Source of the DNA: Paucibacter sp963740455
GTDB taxonomy: Bacteria > Pseudomonadota > Gammaproteobacteria > Burkholderiales > Burkholderiaceae_C
Length of the DNA: 64,000 nt
Reading direction: 5' to 3'
Assembly (NCBI GenBank): GCA_963740455.1
Contig: CAVUEF010000007.1
Location: forward strand, 62,001-126,000
Part shown: positions 28,373-35,577 of the stretch, piece by piece
Layout: every line of letters begins with the position of its first letter
Numbering within the stretch: position 1 is the stretch's first letter
Notes under the pieces: model-generated
Seen by the model: the letters and a program-made list of their open reading frames with translations, nothing else
Told to the model about the DNA's origin: nothing
Databases searched by the model: none
Program-made: the position numbers and the translations under genes

Positions 28373-29543
28373 CTATCGCTCCAAGGCGTCGACCAGACAG
28401 TCGATGTCGTCTTGCGTGTTATAGCCCTGCACCGAAATTCGCACAAAGGTCTGTCCCGCATGCTGCGTCACCGGAACCTCGATGCGCTGGTACTCGAACA
28501 GCGTGCGGCGCAAGGCCTGTGCATCGGCATGAGGCACAGGAATGGCCACCATCTGGACCCAGTCGTCAGCGGCGCTGATGGGCACCAGCCCGCTGCTGGC
28601 GCAGACACGCTGCAAGGCATCGAGCGCCAACGCGTGGCAGCGCTGGCGCACCTTGGGCCAATCAAGGCGGCGCTGAAAGTCGATCGCCGCGGGCACGCTG
28701 AGAAACGCCGCAATATCGCGTGTGCCCTGCCATTGCATCCGGCGCTCGAACATGCTGTTGCCGGTGTACGCGTCGAAGCCGGTATGCCCCTGGGTGTTCG
28801 CCAGATACCCCCAGCTGATGACGCTGGCGTCAAGCTTCGAGTGGTGCTCCGGTCTCGCGTGCAAGAACGCCGCACCCTTGGGCGCGCACAGCCATTTGTG
28901 GCAGTTTCCGGTGTAGAAGTCGGCCCCCACGGCGTCCAGGTCGAGGTCGATCTGGCCCGGCGCATGGGCGCCATCGATCAGCGTCAACACACCGAGTTCG
29001 CGTGCGCCCCGGCACAGCTGCGTCACCGGAAACGTCAGGGCCGTGGTCGAGGTGATATGGCTGGCGAAGATCAGCTTCGTGCGCGGCGTCACTTCGGTGA
29101 GCAGCCGCTGGGCAAAGCCGCTGTGATCGAAGGGCAGCGGCACGGTCGTCGCGGCGGTAATGCGCCCCGGCGCGCTCGCAAACGAGCTGCCAGGTGGCAT
29201 CGCAGGCGCCGTACTCGTGGTCGGTACACAGCACCTCGTCGCCGGGTTGCAAATCGAGCGAGCGCGCAACCATATTCACCCCGGTGGTCGCGTTCGTCAC
29301 ATAGACCAGATGTTCAGGCTTGGCCCCGACATACTCGGCCAGTCGCGCGCGCGAAGTGGCCAGCAACTCTGCCGAGCGCCGACCCAGAAATTCCACCGGA
29401 TTGCGCTCCATTTCAAGCTGCCACGCCTGGAAAACCCTGAAAACCTCGCGCGGGCAGGCACCAAAGGAGCCATGGTTGAGAAAGACGATGTCCGGATCGA
29501 GCAGGAAGGCGTCGCGCATGCAACTCAGTGTATCCACGGACAT
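28373..29543 (-). pseudogene. Class V aminotransferase fold PLP enzyme (one frameshift)
   Basis: A PLP-dependent enzyme similar to isopenicillin-N epimerase/cysteine desulfurase-like proteins. The N-terminal part (MRDAFLLDPDIVFLNHGSFG, then LVYVTNATTGVNMVARSLDL) reads in one frame from 29543. From about 29165 the homology continues in another frame (ITAATTVPLPFDHSGFAQRL) to 28373. The PLP lysine is in GNCHKWLCAPKG. Removing one base from the four-C run at 29165-29168 restores a single frame of about 390 codons. The start may be 29543 or 29519. The substrate cannot be inferred. It is divergent from the sqr gene. Confidence 0.75.
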
Positions 29544-29763
29544 TGGAGACAAGTCGCGCGGCCATCCAGTCGACGTCCCCGTCCGGTTCAAGCCTTCGCC
29601 TCGGAATCGAGCCGGATCGGGTTGCTCACCTTGCGCGATTCTTTGATCATCGCCATGATGCCAAGCAGGAGCCAGTTCGGGCGCAGGCAGCGCTGCCACA
29701 CTCCGGCCGGACTCTCAGCGACAAGTCAACGGTCAACATAAAACTTCAACAGGAGACAGCATC

Positions 29764-31050
29764 ATGGCGCACATCGTGATTCTCGGCGCAGGTATCGGCG
29801 GCCTGCCAATGGCATTTGAAATGCGCGAGAAAGCCGGCGCCGCCGACAAGATCACCGTCATTTCGAACAGCCCGAAGTTTCATTTCGTGCCGTCCAACCC
29901 TTGGGTCGCGGTGAACTGGCGCAAGCGCGATGACATCGAGGTTGATCTCGGCCCGGCATTGGCGAAGCGCAAGATCGACTTCATCGGAGTCGGTGCCAAG
30001 CGCGTGCATCCGGAGAAGAATCAGGTCGAACTCGACGATGGCCGCAATGTCGACTATGACTTCCTCGTCATTGCCACCGGGCCCAAGCTTGCCTTCGATG
30101 AAATCGAGGGCCTGGGACCCAAGGGTCACACGCACTCGATCTGTCACGTGGAGCATGCCGTCGAGGCCGAAAGGGCCTGGCAGGAGTTCGTCAAGGACCC
30201 CGGCCACATCGTGATCGGCGCGGTACAGGGCGCGTCCTGCTACGGGCCGGCATACGAGTTCGCGATGATCATGGACACGGACTTGCGCAAGCGCAAGATC
30301 CGCGACAAGGTGCCGATGACTTTCGTCACCGCCGAGCCCTATGTCGGCCACCTCGGTCTGGGAGGCGTGGGCGACTCTAAGGGACTGCTGGAGTCGAAGA
30401 TGCGCGACCGCCACATCAAGTGGATCTGCAATGCCAAGACGACCAAGGTCGAAGCCGGCAAGATGTACGTGACCGAGCACAACGACGACGGCACGCCGAA
30501 GAAGGAGCATGTGCTCGACTTCAAGTACTCGATGATGCTGCCGGCATTCAAGGGCATCGACGCCGTGTTCGGCATCGAGGGCCTGACCAATCCGCGCGGC
30601 TTCATCCTGATCGACCCGCACCAACGCAACCCGAAGTTCAAGAACATCTACGCGGTGGGCGTGTGCGTGGCGATTCCGCCGGTTGAAGCCACGCCCGTGC
30701 CGACCGGCGCGCCCAAAACCGGCTACATGATCGAGTCCATGGTCACGGCCACGGCCCACAATATCGCGGATCAGATCGCCGGGAAAGAACCCACCACCAG
30801 TGCAACATGGAACGCCGTCTGCCTGGCCGACTTCGGCGACAGCGGTGCCTGCTTTGTTGCACTGCCTCAGATACCGCCACGCAATGTGAGCTGGTTCTCC
30901 GAAGGCAAGTGGGTCCACTTGGCCAAGGTCGCCTTCGAGAAGTACTTCATCCGCAAGATGAAGAACGGCACCTCCGAGCATCTGTTCGAAAAGATGATGT
31001 TCAGCGCGCTGGGCATCATGAAGCTCAAGGCCAAGAAGCCACCCCTCTGA
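29764..31050 (+). CDS. sqr: Sulfide:quinone oxidoreductase (SQR)
   Basis: A 428-residue FAD flavoprotein of the inner-membrane face that oxidises sulfide and feeds electrons to quinone. It closely resembles the Acidithiobacillus ferrooxidans-type SQR as I recall it. The FAD motif HIVILGAGIGG opens the protein. All three expected cysteines are visible: HSICHVEH near residue 123, GASCYGPAYE near 159 and WNAVCLADFGD near 355. The C-terminal AKVAFEKYFIRKMK is the amphipathic membrane-attachment region. AGGAG lies 8 nt before the ATG. The next gene starts in its stop codon. This implies sulfide oxidation or detoxification. Confidence 0.93.
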   Translation: MAHIVILGAGIGGLPMAFEMREKAGAADKITVISNSPKFHFVPSNPWVAVNWRKRDDIEVDLGPALAKRKIDFIGVGAKRVHPEKNQVELDDGRNVDYDFLVIATGPKLAFDEIEGLGPKGHTHSICHVEHAVEAERAWQEFVKDPGHIVIGAVQGASCYGPAYEFAMIMDTDLRKRKIRDKVPMTFVTAEPYVGHLGLGGVGDSKGLLESKMRDRHIKWICNAKTTKVEAGKMYVTEHNDDGTPKKEHVLDFKYSMMLPAFKGIDAVFGIEGLTNPRGFILIDPHQRNPKFKNIYAVGVCVAIPPVEATPVPTGAPKTGYMIESMVTATAHNIADQIAGKEPTTSATWNAVCLADFGDSGACFVALPQIPPRNVSWFSEGKWVHLAKVAFEKYFIRKMKNGTSEHLFEKMMFSALGIMKLKAKKPPL

Positions 31051-31487
31051 TGAGCGTCGAATACATCTTCTTTGATACGGAACTGCGCGACCGTTTCGCG
31101 CAGTTCTTGTCGAGCCAAGGCTTGGCATTCGAGGCCAGGCAAGACCCGATGGAGGGCTTTCTGATCGAACTCCCGGTTGACCCCAACGACGACATGTTCG
31201 AGACCATCGAAGCGCAATACCAAGTCTTGATGGACGAGCAATTGGTGCAGGCGGGGGCGCAGCCGGAACTGGTCTCGCAACAGGTGGCCAGTGTGAACAT
31301 CACGCGCCTTGACGGCAGCGCTTGCGCGGTGCGCTTGCCCGCCACCATTGCGCGCAGTCTGTTCGAGCATTTCTCGCCCGACGAGGTCCACGCACTCGTC
31401 ACCGCGATTGCGCAAAGCCTCGACAATCCCGTCGACGCACCACTGTGCTGCAAGGACGAAGCGGCGCTGGCCGCGCGGCGCCGATAG
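31050..31487 (+). CDS. Conserved hypothetical protein coupled to sqr
   Basis: A 145-residue soluble protein with no domain I recognise. It starts MSVEYIFFDTELRDRFAQFL, and the ATG overlaps the sqr stop (TGATG), so the two are translated together. A tandem cysteine pair occurs near the C-terminus (APLCCKDEAAL). Conserved residues are acidic and there is no signal peptide or membrane helix. Tight coupling suggests a role in SQR folding, regulation or sulfur transfer, but this is inference from position only. Confidence 0.78.
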   Translation: MSVEYIFFDTELRDRFAQFLSSQGLAFEARQDPMEGFLIELPVDPNDDMFETIEAQYQVLMDEQLVQAGAQPELVSQQVASVNITRLDGSACAVRLPATIARSLFEHFSPDEVHALVTAIAQSLDNPVDAPLCCKDEAALAARRR

Positions 31488-31657
31488 AAGGCGCACGCGG
31501 CATCCAGCCAAGCGGCGTCTTCATCGGGAACTGACCGAGATCGGTGCATCGAGCCTGTAGCTGTTGAGTCTGTCGTCGCGATATGGATGGATGCTCAGCG
31601 CGCGCAAATCCCCAGGTCACGCGCCGCTAGGAACCAGCCAGCTACACTCGCCATGTC

Positions 31658-31809
31658 ACTGGGGAGTAGTCGCCCGTCGAGCCATTCGAAGGGGCTTGCA
31701 TCAACATGCTTGGCCAATCGGCCATGGTGCAAGCGGTTTCACACTTGGCAAGACCTTTGACCGCTATGCCTTCGGTTCGGCTGGGGAGGCTTGCGGTCAT
31801 TGCCTCTTG
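31658..31809 (+). ncRNA. yybP-ykoY manganese riboswitch
   Basis: The leader contains the conserved elements of this Mn2+-sensing aptamer in order: CTGGGGAGTAG (about 31660-31669), CATCAACATGCTTGGCC, GGCAAGACCTTTGACCGCT (31747-31765) and GGTCATTGCCTC near the 3' side (31795-31806). It sits 20 nt before the ATG of a GDT1-family exporter, the classical target. Mn2+ binding would be expected to raise exporter expression. Whether control is at transcription or translation cannot be read, but the short distance to the start favours translation. Confidence 0.88.
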
Positions 31810-31828
31810 TCCGGCCTTGGAACACTTC

Positions 31829-32404
31829 ATGCAAGCTTTCTTCATCTCTACAGGCGTTGTCGCTCTCGCCGAAATCGGCGACAAGACTCAATTGCTCGCC
31901 TTCATCCTGGCAGCGCGTTTCAAGAAGCCCTTGCCAATCATTGCAGGCATCTTGCTTGCCACCTTGTTCAACCACGGCTTGGCAGGCGCTCTCGGGGCCT
32001 GGATCACCACCGTGGTCAGCCCGGACATCATGCGCTGGGTGCTGGGCGGCTCCTTCATCGGCATGGCCATCTGGACGCTGATACCCGACCAGATCGAGGA
32101 CGAAGAAACTCAAGTGGCCAAGCACCTGGGTGTGTTCGGTGCGACTTTGCTGACCTTCTTCCTGGCCGAAATGGGCGACAAGACGCAGATGGCAACCGTG
32201 GCGCTGGCCGCTCACTACGGCACCCCCGTCGTCGTCATCGCGGGCACCACCCTGGGCATGCTGATCGCCGACGTGCCTGCCGTGTTCATCGGCAACAAAT
32301 TTGCCGCCAAGATACCGATGAAGCTGGTTCACTCGATTGCTGCGGGTATCTTCGCTGTGATGGGGCTGCTCACCATCTTCCAGGCGGACAAGTTGTTCCG
32401 ATAG
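31829..32404 (+). CDS. TMEM165/GDT1 (UPF0016) family manganese exporter
   Basis: A 191-residue membrane protein of about six helices made of two related halves. Each half carries the family's E-x-G-D-K-T cation-binding motif: EIGDKTQLLAF near residue 15 and EMGDKTQMATV near 114. Family members such as MneA export Mn2+ (GDT1 proteins also handle Ca2+). The ATG at 31829 gives MQAFFISTGVVALAEIGDKT. The upstream manganese riboswitch strongly supports Mn2+ as the cargo. The next gene starts 34 nt later on the same strand. Confidence 0.9.
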   Translation: MQAFFISTGVVALAEIGDKTQLLAFILAARFKKPLPIIAGILLATLFNHGLAGALGAWITTVVSPDIMRWVLGGSFIGMAIWTLIPDQIEDEETQVAKHLGVFGATLLTFFLAEMGDKTQMATVALAAHYGTPVVVIAGTTLGMLIADVPAVFIGNKFAAKIPMKLVHSIAAGIFAVMGLLTIFQADKLFR

Positions 32405-32438
32405 CACCGGCTTGCATCGACTTCATAGGAATCGACCC

Positions 32439-33491
32439 TTGATTACTCACATGTCTGCGCCTGCCCTCAGGGGCGGCCTGCTTGCCTTGCTGGCCGCGGC
32501 GCTGTTCGGGCTGAGCACGCCGCTTGTGCAGCACTTCGGCCAAGAGCTCGGCGCCTTCACGACCGCCGCATTGCTGTATGCAGGCGCGGCTCTGGTCGCA
32601 CTCCTCATGCGCCATCCTCCAGAGCGAGAGGCGGCGCTTCGGCGCGCTGACTTCGGCCGCATCGTTGCCATGGCAGGATTTGGCGCGGTGGTCGGCCCGG
32701 TAGCGCTGGCCTGGGGGCTGCAACGCACGAGTGGCTCGAGTGCGTCCCTCATGCTCACCCTTGAAGCGCTGTTCACCGCCGTGCTTGCCTGGCGCCTGTA
32801 CGGCGAGACCATGGACAAGCGCGTCGGCGCTGCCATGCTGTTCTTGCTTGCAGGCGGCGTAGCGCTGGTGCTTGAGCAGGGTTTTGCCGGCGGCACGCAT
32901 TTGCTGGGTCTCTTGGCCGTCATGCTTGCCACCGCCTCTTGGGGCGTGGACAACACCTTGTCGCGCGGTGTTGCTGACCGTGACCCCGGCCAAGTCGTCT
33001 TGGCCAAATCGGCGCTCGGCACCGTTGCGACGTTAGGTCTTGCCCTGTTGCTTGGGGAGCCCCTGCCGGGCACCCTCGCAGCGGGGGCACTGCTCGCGAT
33101 CGGGGCGACCGGATACGGACTGAGCCTGAGACTCTATCTGCTTGCGCAACGCGAGTTTGGCGCAGGCCGCACTGGATCGGTATTTGCGTTTGCGCCGTTC
33201 ATCGGGGCGCTCGGTGCATTCGCGTTCGGCAATCGTTCAGGCACCTGGATGCTCGCCGTCGGCGGTGTGCTGATGTTGGTCGGCGTGGTGCTGCACTTGT
33301 TCGAGTCGCACGGTCACGAGCACCACCATGACGCGCTTGAGCATGAACATGCCCACACGCACGACGATGGTCACCACCTCCATACCCATGAAATCATGCC
33401 TGCCGGGTCACACAGCCATATGCACCGGCATGAACCCCAGACTCACGTCCACCCGCATGTTCCGGATGCGCATCACCTGCATTCACATTGA
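32439..33491 (+). CDS. DMT/EamA-family transporter with His-rich C-terminus
   Basis: A 350-residue permease with two EamA repeats (about ten membrane helices, residues about 10-285) followed by a cytoplasmic or periplasmic tail of about 65 residues. The tail is extraordinarily rich in His, Glu and Asp (for example HEHHHDALEHEHAHTHDDG). Such tails usually bind Zn, Ni, Co or Mn. The TTG at 32439 has AGGA 8 nt upstream and is preferred over the ATG at 32451. It probably shares the transcript of the riboswitch-controlled exporter. The substrate is unknown. A metal or metal-chelate is my inference from tail and context. Confidence 0.85.
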   Translation: MITHMSAPALRGGLLALLAAALFGLSTPLVQHFGQELGAFTTAALLYAGAALVALLMRHPPEREAALRRADFGRIVAMAGFGAVVGPVALAWGLQRTSGSSASLMLTLEALFTAVLAWRLYGETMDKRVGAAMLFLLAGGVALVLEQGFAGGTHLLGLLAVMLATASWGVDNTLSRGVADRDPGQVVLAKSALGTVATLGLALLLGEPLPGTLAAGALLAIGATGYGLSLRLYLLAQREFGAGRTGSVFAFAPFIGALGAFAFGNRSGTWMLAVGGVLMLVGVVLHLFESHGHEHHHDALEHEHAHTHDDGHHLHTHEIMPAGSHSHMHRHEPQTHVHPHVPDAHHLHSH

Positions 33492-33650
33492 GGCCAAGAC
33501 AAGCGCCTGTCAGCACTGAACTGGCGTGATCCTTCGCCAACGACGACTTGATTTCAAAAAAAACCGGACGTGGGCAGACGACCAAACCGCGAACGCCGCA
33601 GGCTACGGCAAGAACCTGCGTGGGCAATCGGGGGCAATAGCCATCAGACG

Positions 33651-33688
33651 AATAAAAAGAAGCCCCAACTGAGAACAGTTGGGGCTTC
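33651..33688 (-). terminator. Strong minus-strand terminator, probably the displaced ssrA terminator
   Basis: A perfect 13-bp stem GAAGCCCCAACTG (33659-33671) / CAGTTGGGGCTTC (33676-33688) with loop AGAA is followed on the minus strand by TTTTTATT. No nearby minus-strand gene needs it. It lies just outside the left end of the integrated element, where the original downstream region of ssrA would now be. Confidence 0.75.
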
Positions 33689-33693
33689 AGTAT

Positions 33694-33727
33694 TGGTGGG
33701 CCGGGGTCACTCGAACTCACCTATGAC
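33694..33727 (-). other. Left attachment-site-like sequence (degenerate tRNA/tmRNA 3' end)
   Basis: On the minus strand this reads GAGTTCGAGTGACCCCGGCC then CACCA. It resembles the T-arm and CCA end of a tRNA or of ssrA but has no cloverleaf upstream. Compared with the intact ssrA end (CCCCGGC-T-CCACCA) it shares CCCCGGC and CCACCA with one base missing. It lies between the displaced terminator and the integrase arm sites, which fits an att junction, although the match is imperfect. Confidence 0.5.
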
Positions 33728-33748
33728 CAACAGAAAGATTTACACCGA

Positions 33749-33769
33749 GTTCTTGCAAAAGTTCTTGCA
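33749..33769 (+). other. Integrase arm-type sites, left end (2 x GTTCTTGCA)
   Basis: GTTCTTGCA occurs at 33749-33757 and 33761-33769, a 12-bp spacing. The same 9-mer with the same 12-bp spacing occurs beside the integrase gene at the right end. These are most likely the binding sites of the N-terminal domain of the integrase and mark the left end of the element. Confidence 0.7.
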
Positions 33770-33819
33770 GCGCCGCGCCGCTACCCCCCGCCACGCACCG
33801 CCGAGAATGCGCCCCCGGT

Positions 33820-34152
33820 CTACAGGAAGTTGACGACGTACACCGTGCCGGCGATCGCCAACACCAGCGCAATCCAGATCAGCGGCCTGACGGTCCGCGC
33901 GGGCCTGCCGGTCGAGGTCGAGGTCGAGGTCGAGGTCGAGGTCGAGGTCGAGGTCGGCGCGGCCGTGCCGCCGGTGCTGGTGGTGGTGTAGCTGACCCCG
34001 GTACCGGGCAGCCCGACCGTCGTGCGAGTCTTGCCGCGCCCCAAGTTCACGGTGAACCCCTTCACGCCGGCCGACACCGACGCGCCCGACTTGCTGAGGT
34101 TGACCCACAGGCCGGGGAATAGCTTGATGCGCTTGCGGAATCGGATACCCAT
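33820..34152 (-). CDS. DUF4236 domain protein with Thr-Ser repeat
   Basis: A 110-residue protein. Residues 1-55 form a DUF4236 domain (MGIRFRKRIKLFPGLWVNLS, GVKGFTVNLGRG, TTVGLPGTGVSY). A Ser/Thr linker encoded by the GGTCGA hexamer array and a single C-terminal membrane helix (LIWIALVLAIAGTVYVVNFL) follow. The domain has no known function to my knowledge but often occurs near mobile elements. ATG 34152 is chosen because similarity begins there. The open frame extends further upstream without support. It is the distal gene of the island and may be cargo. Confidence 0.8.
   Translation of the reverse strand: MGIRFRKRIKLFPGLWVNLSKSGASVSAGVKGFTVNLGRGKTRTTVGLPGTGVSYTTTSTGGTAAPTSTSTSTSTSTSTSTGRPARTVRPLIWIALVLAIAGTVYVVNFL
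33910..33956 (-). repeat. Hexanucleotide array (GGTCGA, 7.8 copies) inside the DUF4236 gene
   Basis: Perfect tandem GGTCGA units on the plus strand. On the coding strand each unit is read as alternating Ser-Thr. Changes in copy number by slippage would lengthen or shorten the linker by two residues without shifting the frame. Confidence 0.95.
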
Positions 34153-34929
34153 TCGTGCATTGTGCTCGCCAGTCGGTCCCGCGCGGCCCGCCTGCGCTGC
34201 GCGTGGGCGGCGCAGGGGGAAGTCCCTCGCGCCGCATTCGTGCCCGTCGCGCAGCGCACCAGGAACAGCGGCCCGGCGTGTGGGCACGCATCGCGGGCCG
34301 CGTCGAAAGAATCACGGCTTCAAAGTACGCTGCAAGCCCGCCGCATCCTTGGGTGACCGGACGGCTACAGCCCCCTATGGCACGTCAAAACTAGCCGCTT
34401 TTCGGGGTCATGGACTGCGCGTTTTGCGTGGCCAGGAAGGACCCGAGATTTTCCAGCGGCCAAGGGACTGCACCAGCTCGAGGTCGGGGCAGGCGGTGCC
34501 GGCCGGGCTCGCGGGTCGAGGGCGCGTGCATGGTGCTGGCCACCGCACCGCACCATATCGAGAGCGTGCCGCCGGCACCGGGCACGGCACCAGGTCGAGG
34601 GCGTGTGCGCTGCGCTGGCCGCCGTAACCCCATCGAGAGCGCGTGTGTGGTGTCGCCAGCACACCAGATCGACGGTGTGCGCGTGTCTACCCGTGCAATT
34701 GCAGGTGCGGGAAGTGTGAAAGTGCGGAAAGTGAGCATCCATGCGGGCTAGCGGCCGGTGGCAAGTGCGGAACGCAGTGCGGTAGGTGCGGTAAATCGGG
34801 CGGCGTGGCGTCCGCTGGCATCCGATGATCGATTCGAGAGTGCCGCATTCATCTTCTGGCGACGTGCAGGCGCCTGTACGCGGCGCGAAGATTGACCGGC
34901 CACGCCCCCCCACACGGGGCCGGGTGCTT
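34153..34929. other. Gene-free stretch of the island with degenerate tandem repeats
   Basis: I see no protein-coding region that I can defend in these 777 nt. The open frames are short, low-complexity and rich in Arg, Pro and His in all frames. No tRNA was found. The main content is a degenerate repeat array at about 34464-34690. The stretch might hold an untranslated RNA, an origin for the element, or decayed sequence. Confidence 0.5.
34464..34690 (-). repeat. Degenerate 36-42-nt tandem repeat array (about six units)
   Basis: TCGA landmarks at 34478, 34516, 34558, 34595, 34633 and 34669 are spaced 38, 42, 37, 38 and 36 nt apart. On the minus strand each is followed by a variant of CTGGTGC and ends with a CACGC or CGCGC run. 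The units are diverged rather than identical. Confidence 0.5.
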
Positions 34930-35577
34930 TCAGCCTTCGGCGTCGGCGGCAGCGGCAGCGGTGGATTCGGCGGTCGCCTGCTCGCCGGGCGTGTGCACGG
35001 CTGCAGATGGTGACGGCGAGCGGGCGTGAAGCCAGCCGCCGACGATGGCGGACAGCCAGGCGTACACGGTGGTGGTCTCGATTGCGGTATCTGTTGGCTC
35101 CAGGATCAACATCTGGCAGCGTGAGCCCGGCAACACGGTGGTGGTCTCGATTGCGGTATCTGCTGGCGCCAGGATCAACATCTGGCAGCGTGAGCCCGAC
35201 AACACGGTGGTGGTCTCGATTGCGGTATCTGTTGGCGCCAGGATCAACATCTGGCAGCGTGAGCCCGGCAACACGGTGGTGGTCTCGATTGCGGTATCTG
35301 CTGGCGCCAGGATCAACAACTGGCAGCGTGAGCCCGGCATCCTTCGGCGTTCACGCACGATCAGTTCGCCGGCTCGAACCATGTTGCACGCGGTTTGCCG
35401 TGCCGCCTGATAGCCCACGCCGGCCTGCTGCGCCAGCTCGCGCAATTTCATCGCCACGATGGCCAGGTCGTGCGCTGCGCTCGCAAGCGCAAGGCGGATT
35501 TCACCGCGCGGTCTACCCGTGGTAGAGCGAGCCGCGGCCGTCATAGAGAAACACGCAACGGGCCGGCGCACCGTCAT
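34930..35577 (-). CDS. Helix-turn-helix protein with four 23-residue repeats
   Basis: A 215-residue protein that I do not recognise as a named family. Residues about 43-75 look like a winged or simple HTH (MKLRELAQQAGVGYQAARQT, then VRAGELIVRERRR). Residues 81-172 are four near-identical 23-residue repeats of the form PGSRCQMLILAPTDTAIETT-VL, and residues 173-215 are Ala/Ser-rich. The ATG at 35577 overlaps the stop of the primase gene (ATGA), supporting this start. The internal Met43 is an alternative. The repeats could be a ligand- or self-assembly module, or a slippage artefact. Function is unknown, and a small DNA-binding regulator of the element is my inference. Confidence 0.65.
   Translation of the reverse strand: MTVRRPVACFSMTAAARSTTGRPRGEIRLALASAAHDLAIVAMKLRELAQQAGVGYQAARQTACNMVRAGELIVRERRRMPGSRCQLLILAPADTAIETTTVLPGSRCQMLILAPTDTAIETTTVLSGSRCQMLILAPADTAIETTTVLPGSRCQMLILEPTDTAIETTTVYAWLSAIVGGWLHARSPSPSAAVHTPGEQATAESTAAAAADAEG
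35064..35339. repeat. Four 69-bp direct repeats
   Basis: Four units begin at 35064, 35133, 35202 and 35271 (acacggt landmarks exactly 69 bp apart) and end at about 35339. They differ at only a few bases. Since 69 is divisible by three, the repeats stay in frame on the minus-strand gene, and the plus strand is also open through them. There are no spacers, so this is not a CRISPR array. Confidence 0.95.
35436..35467 (+). repeat. 32-bp exact repeat, copy A (within the HTH-repeat gene)
   Basis: An exact 32-bp match to 41067-41098 inside the radC-like gene, in the same orientation and reading frame. Both encode LAIVAMKLRE on the minus strand. The flanks on each side differ immediately. Confidence 0.9.

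Noticed and set aside
30420..30686. Short frames inside sqr and other genes in alternative frames.
   Set aside because: They lie wholly within genes with strong homology and have no initiation signals.
33694..33735. A tRNA gene suggested by GTTCGAGT and CCACCA.
   Set aside because: Only a T-arm and acceptor end are visible. No anticodon arm or D-arm precedes it, and the T-stem has a mismatch. Treated as an att-like remnant.
35064..35339. Four evenly spaced repeats that look at first like a CRISPR array.
   Set aside because: The 69-bp units are contiguous with no unique spacers, and no cas genes are present.
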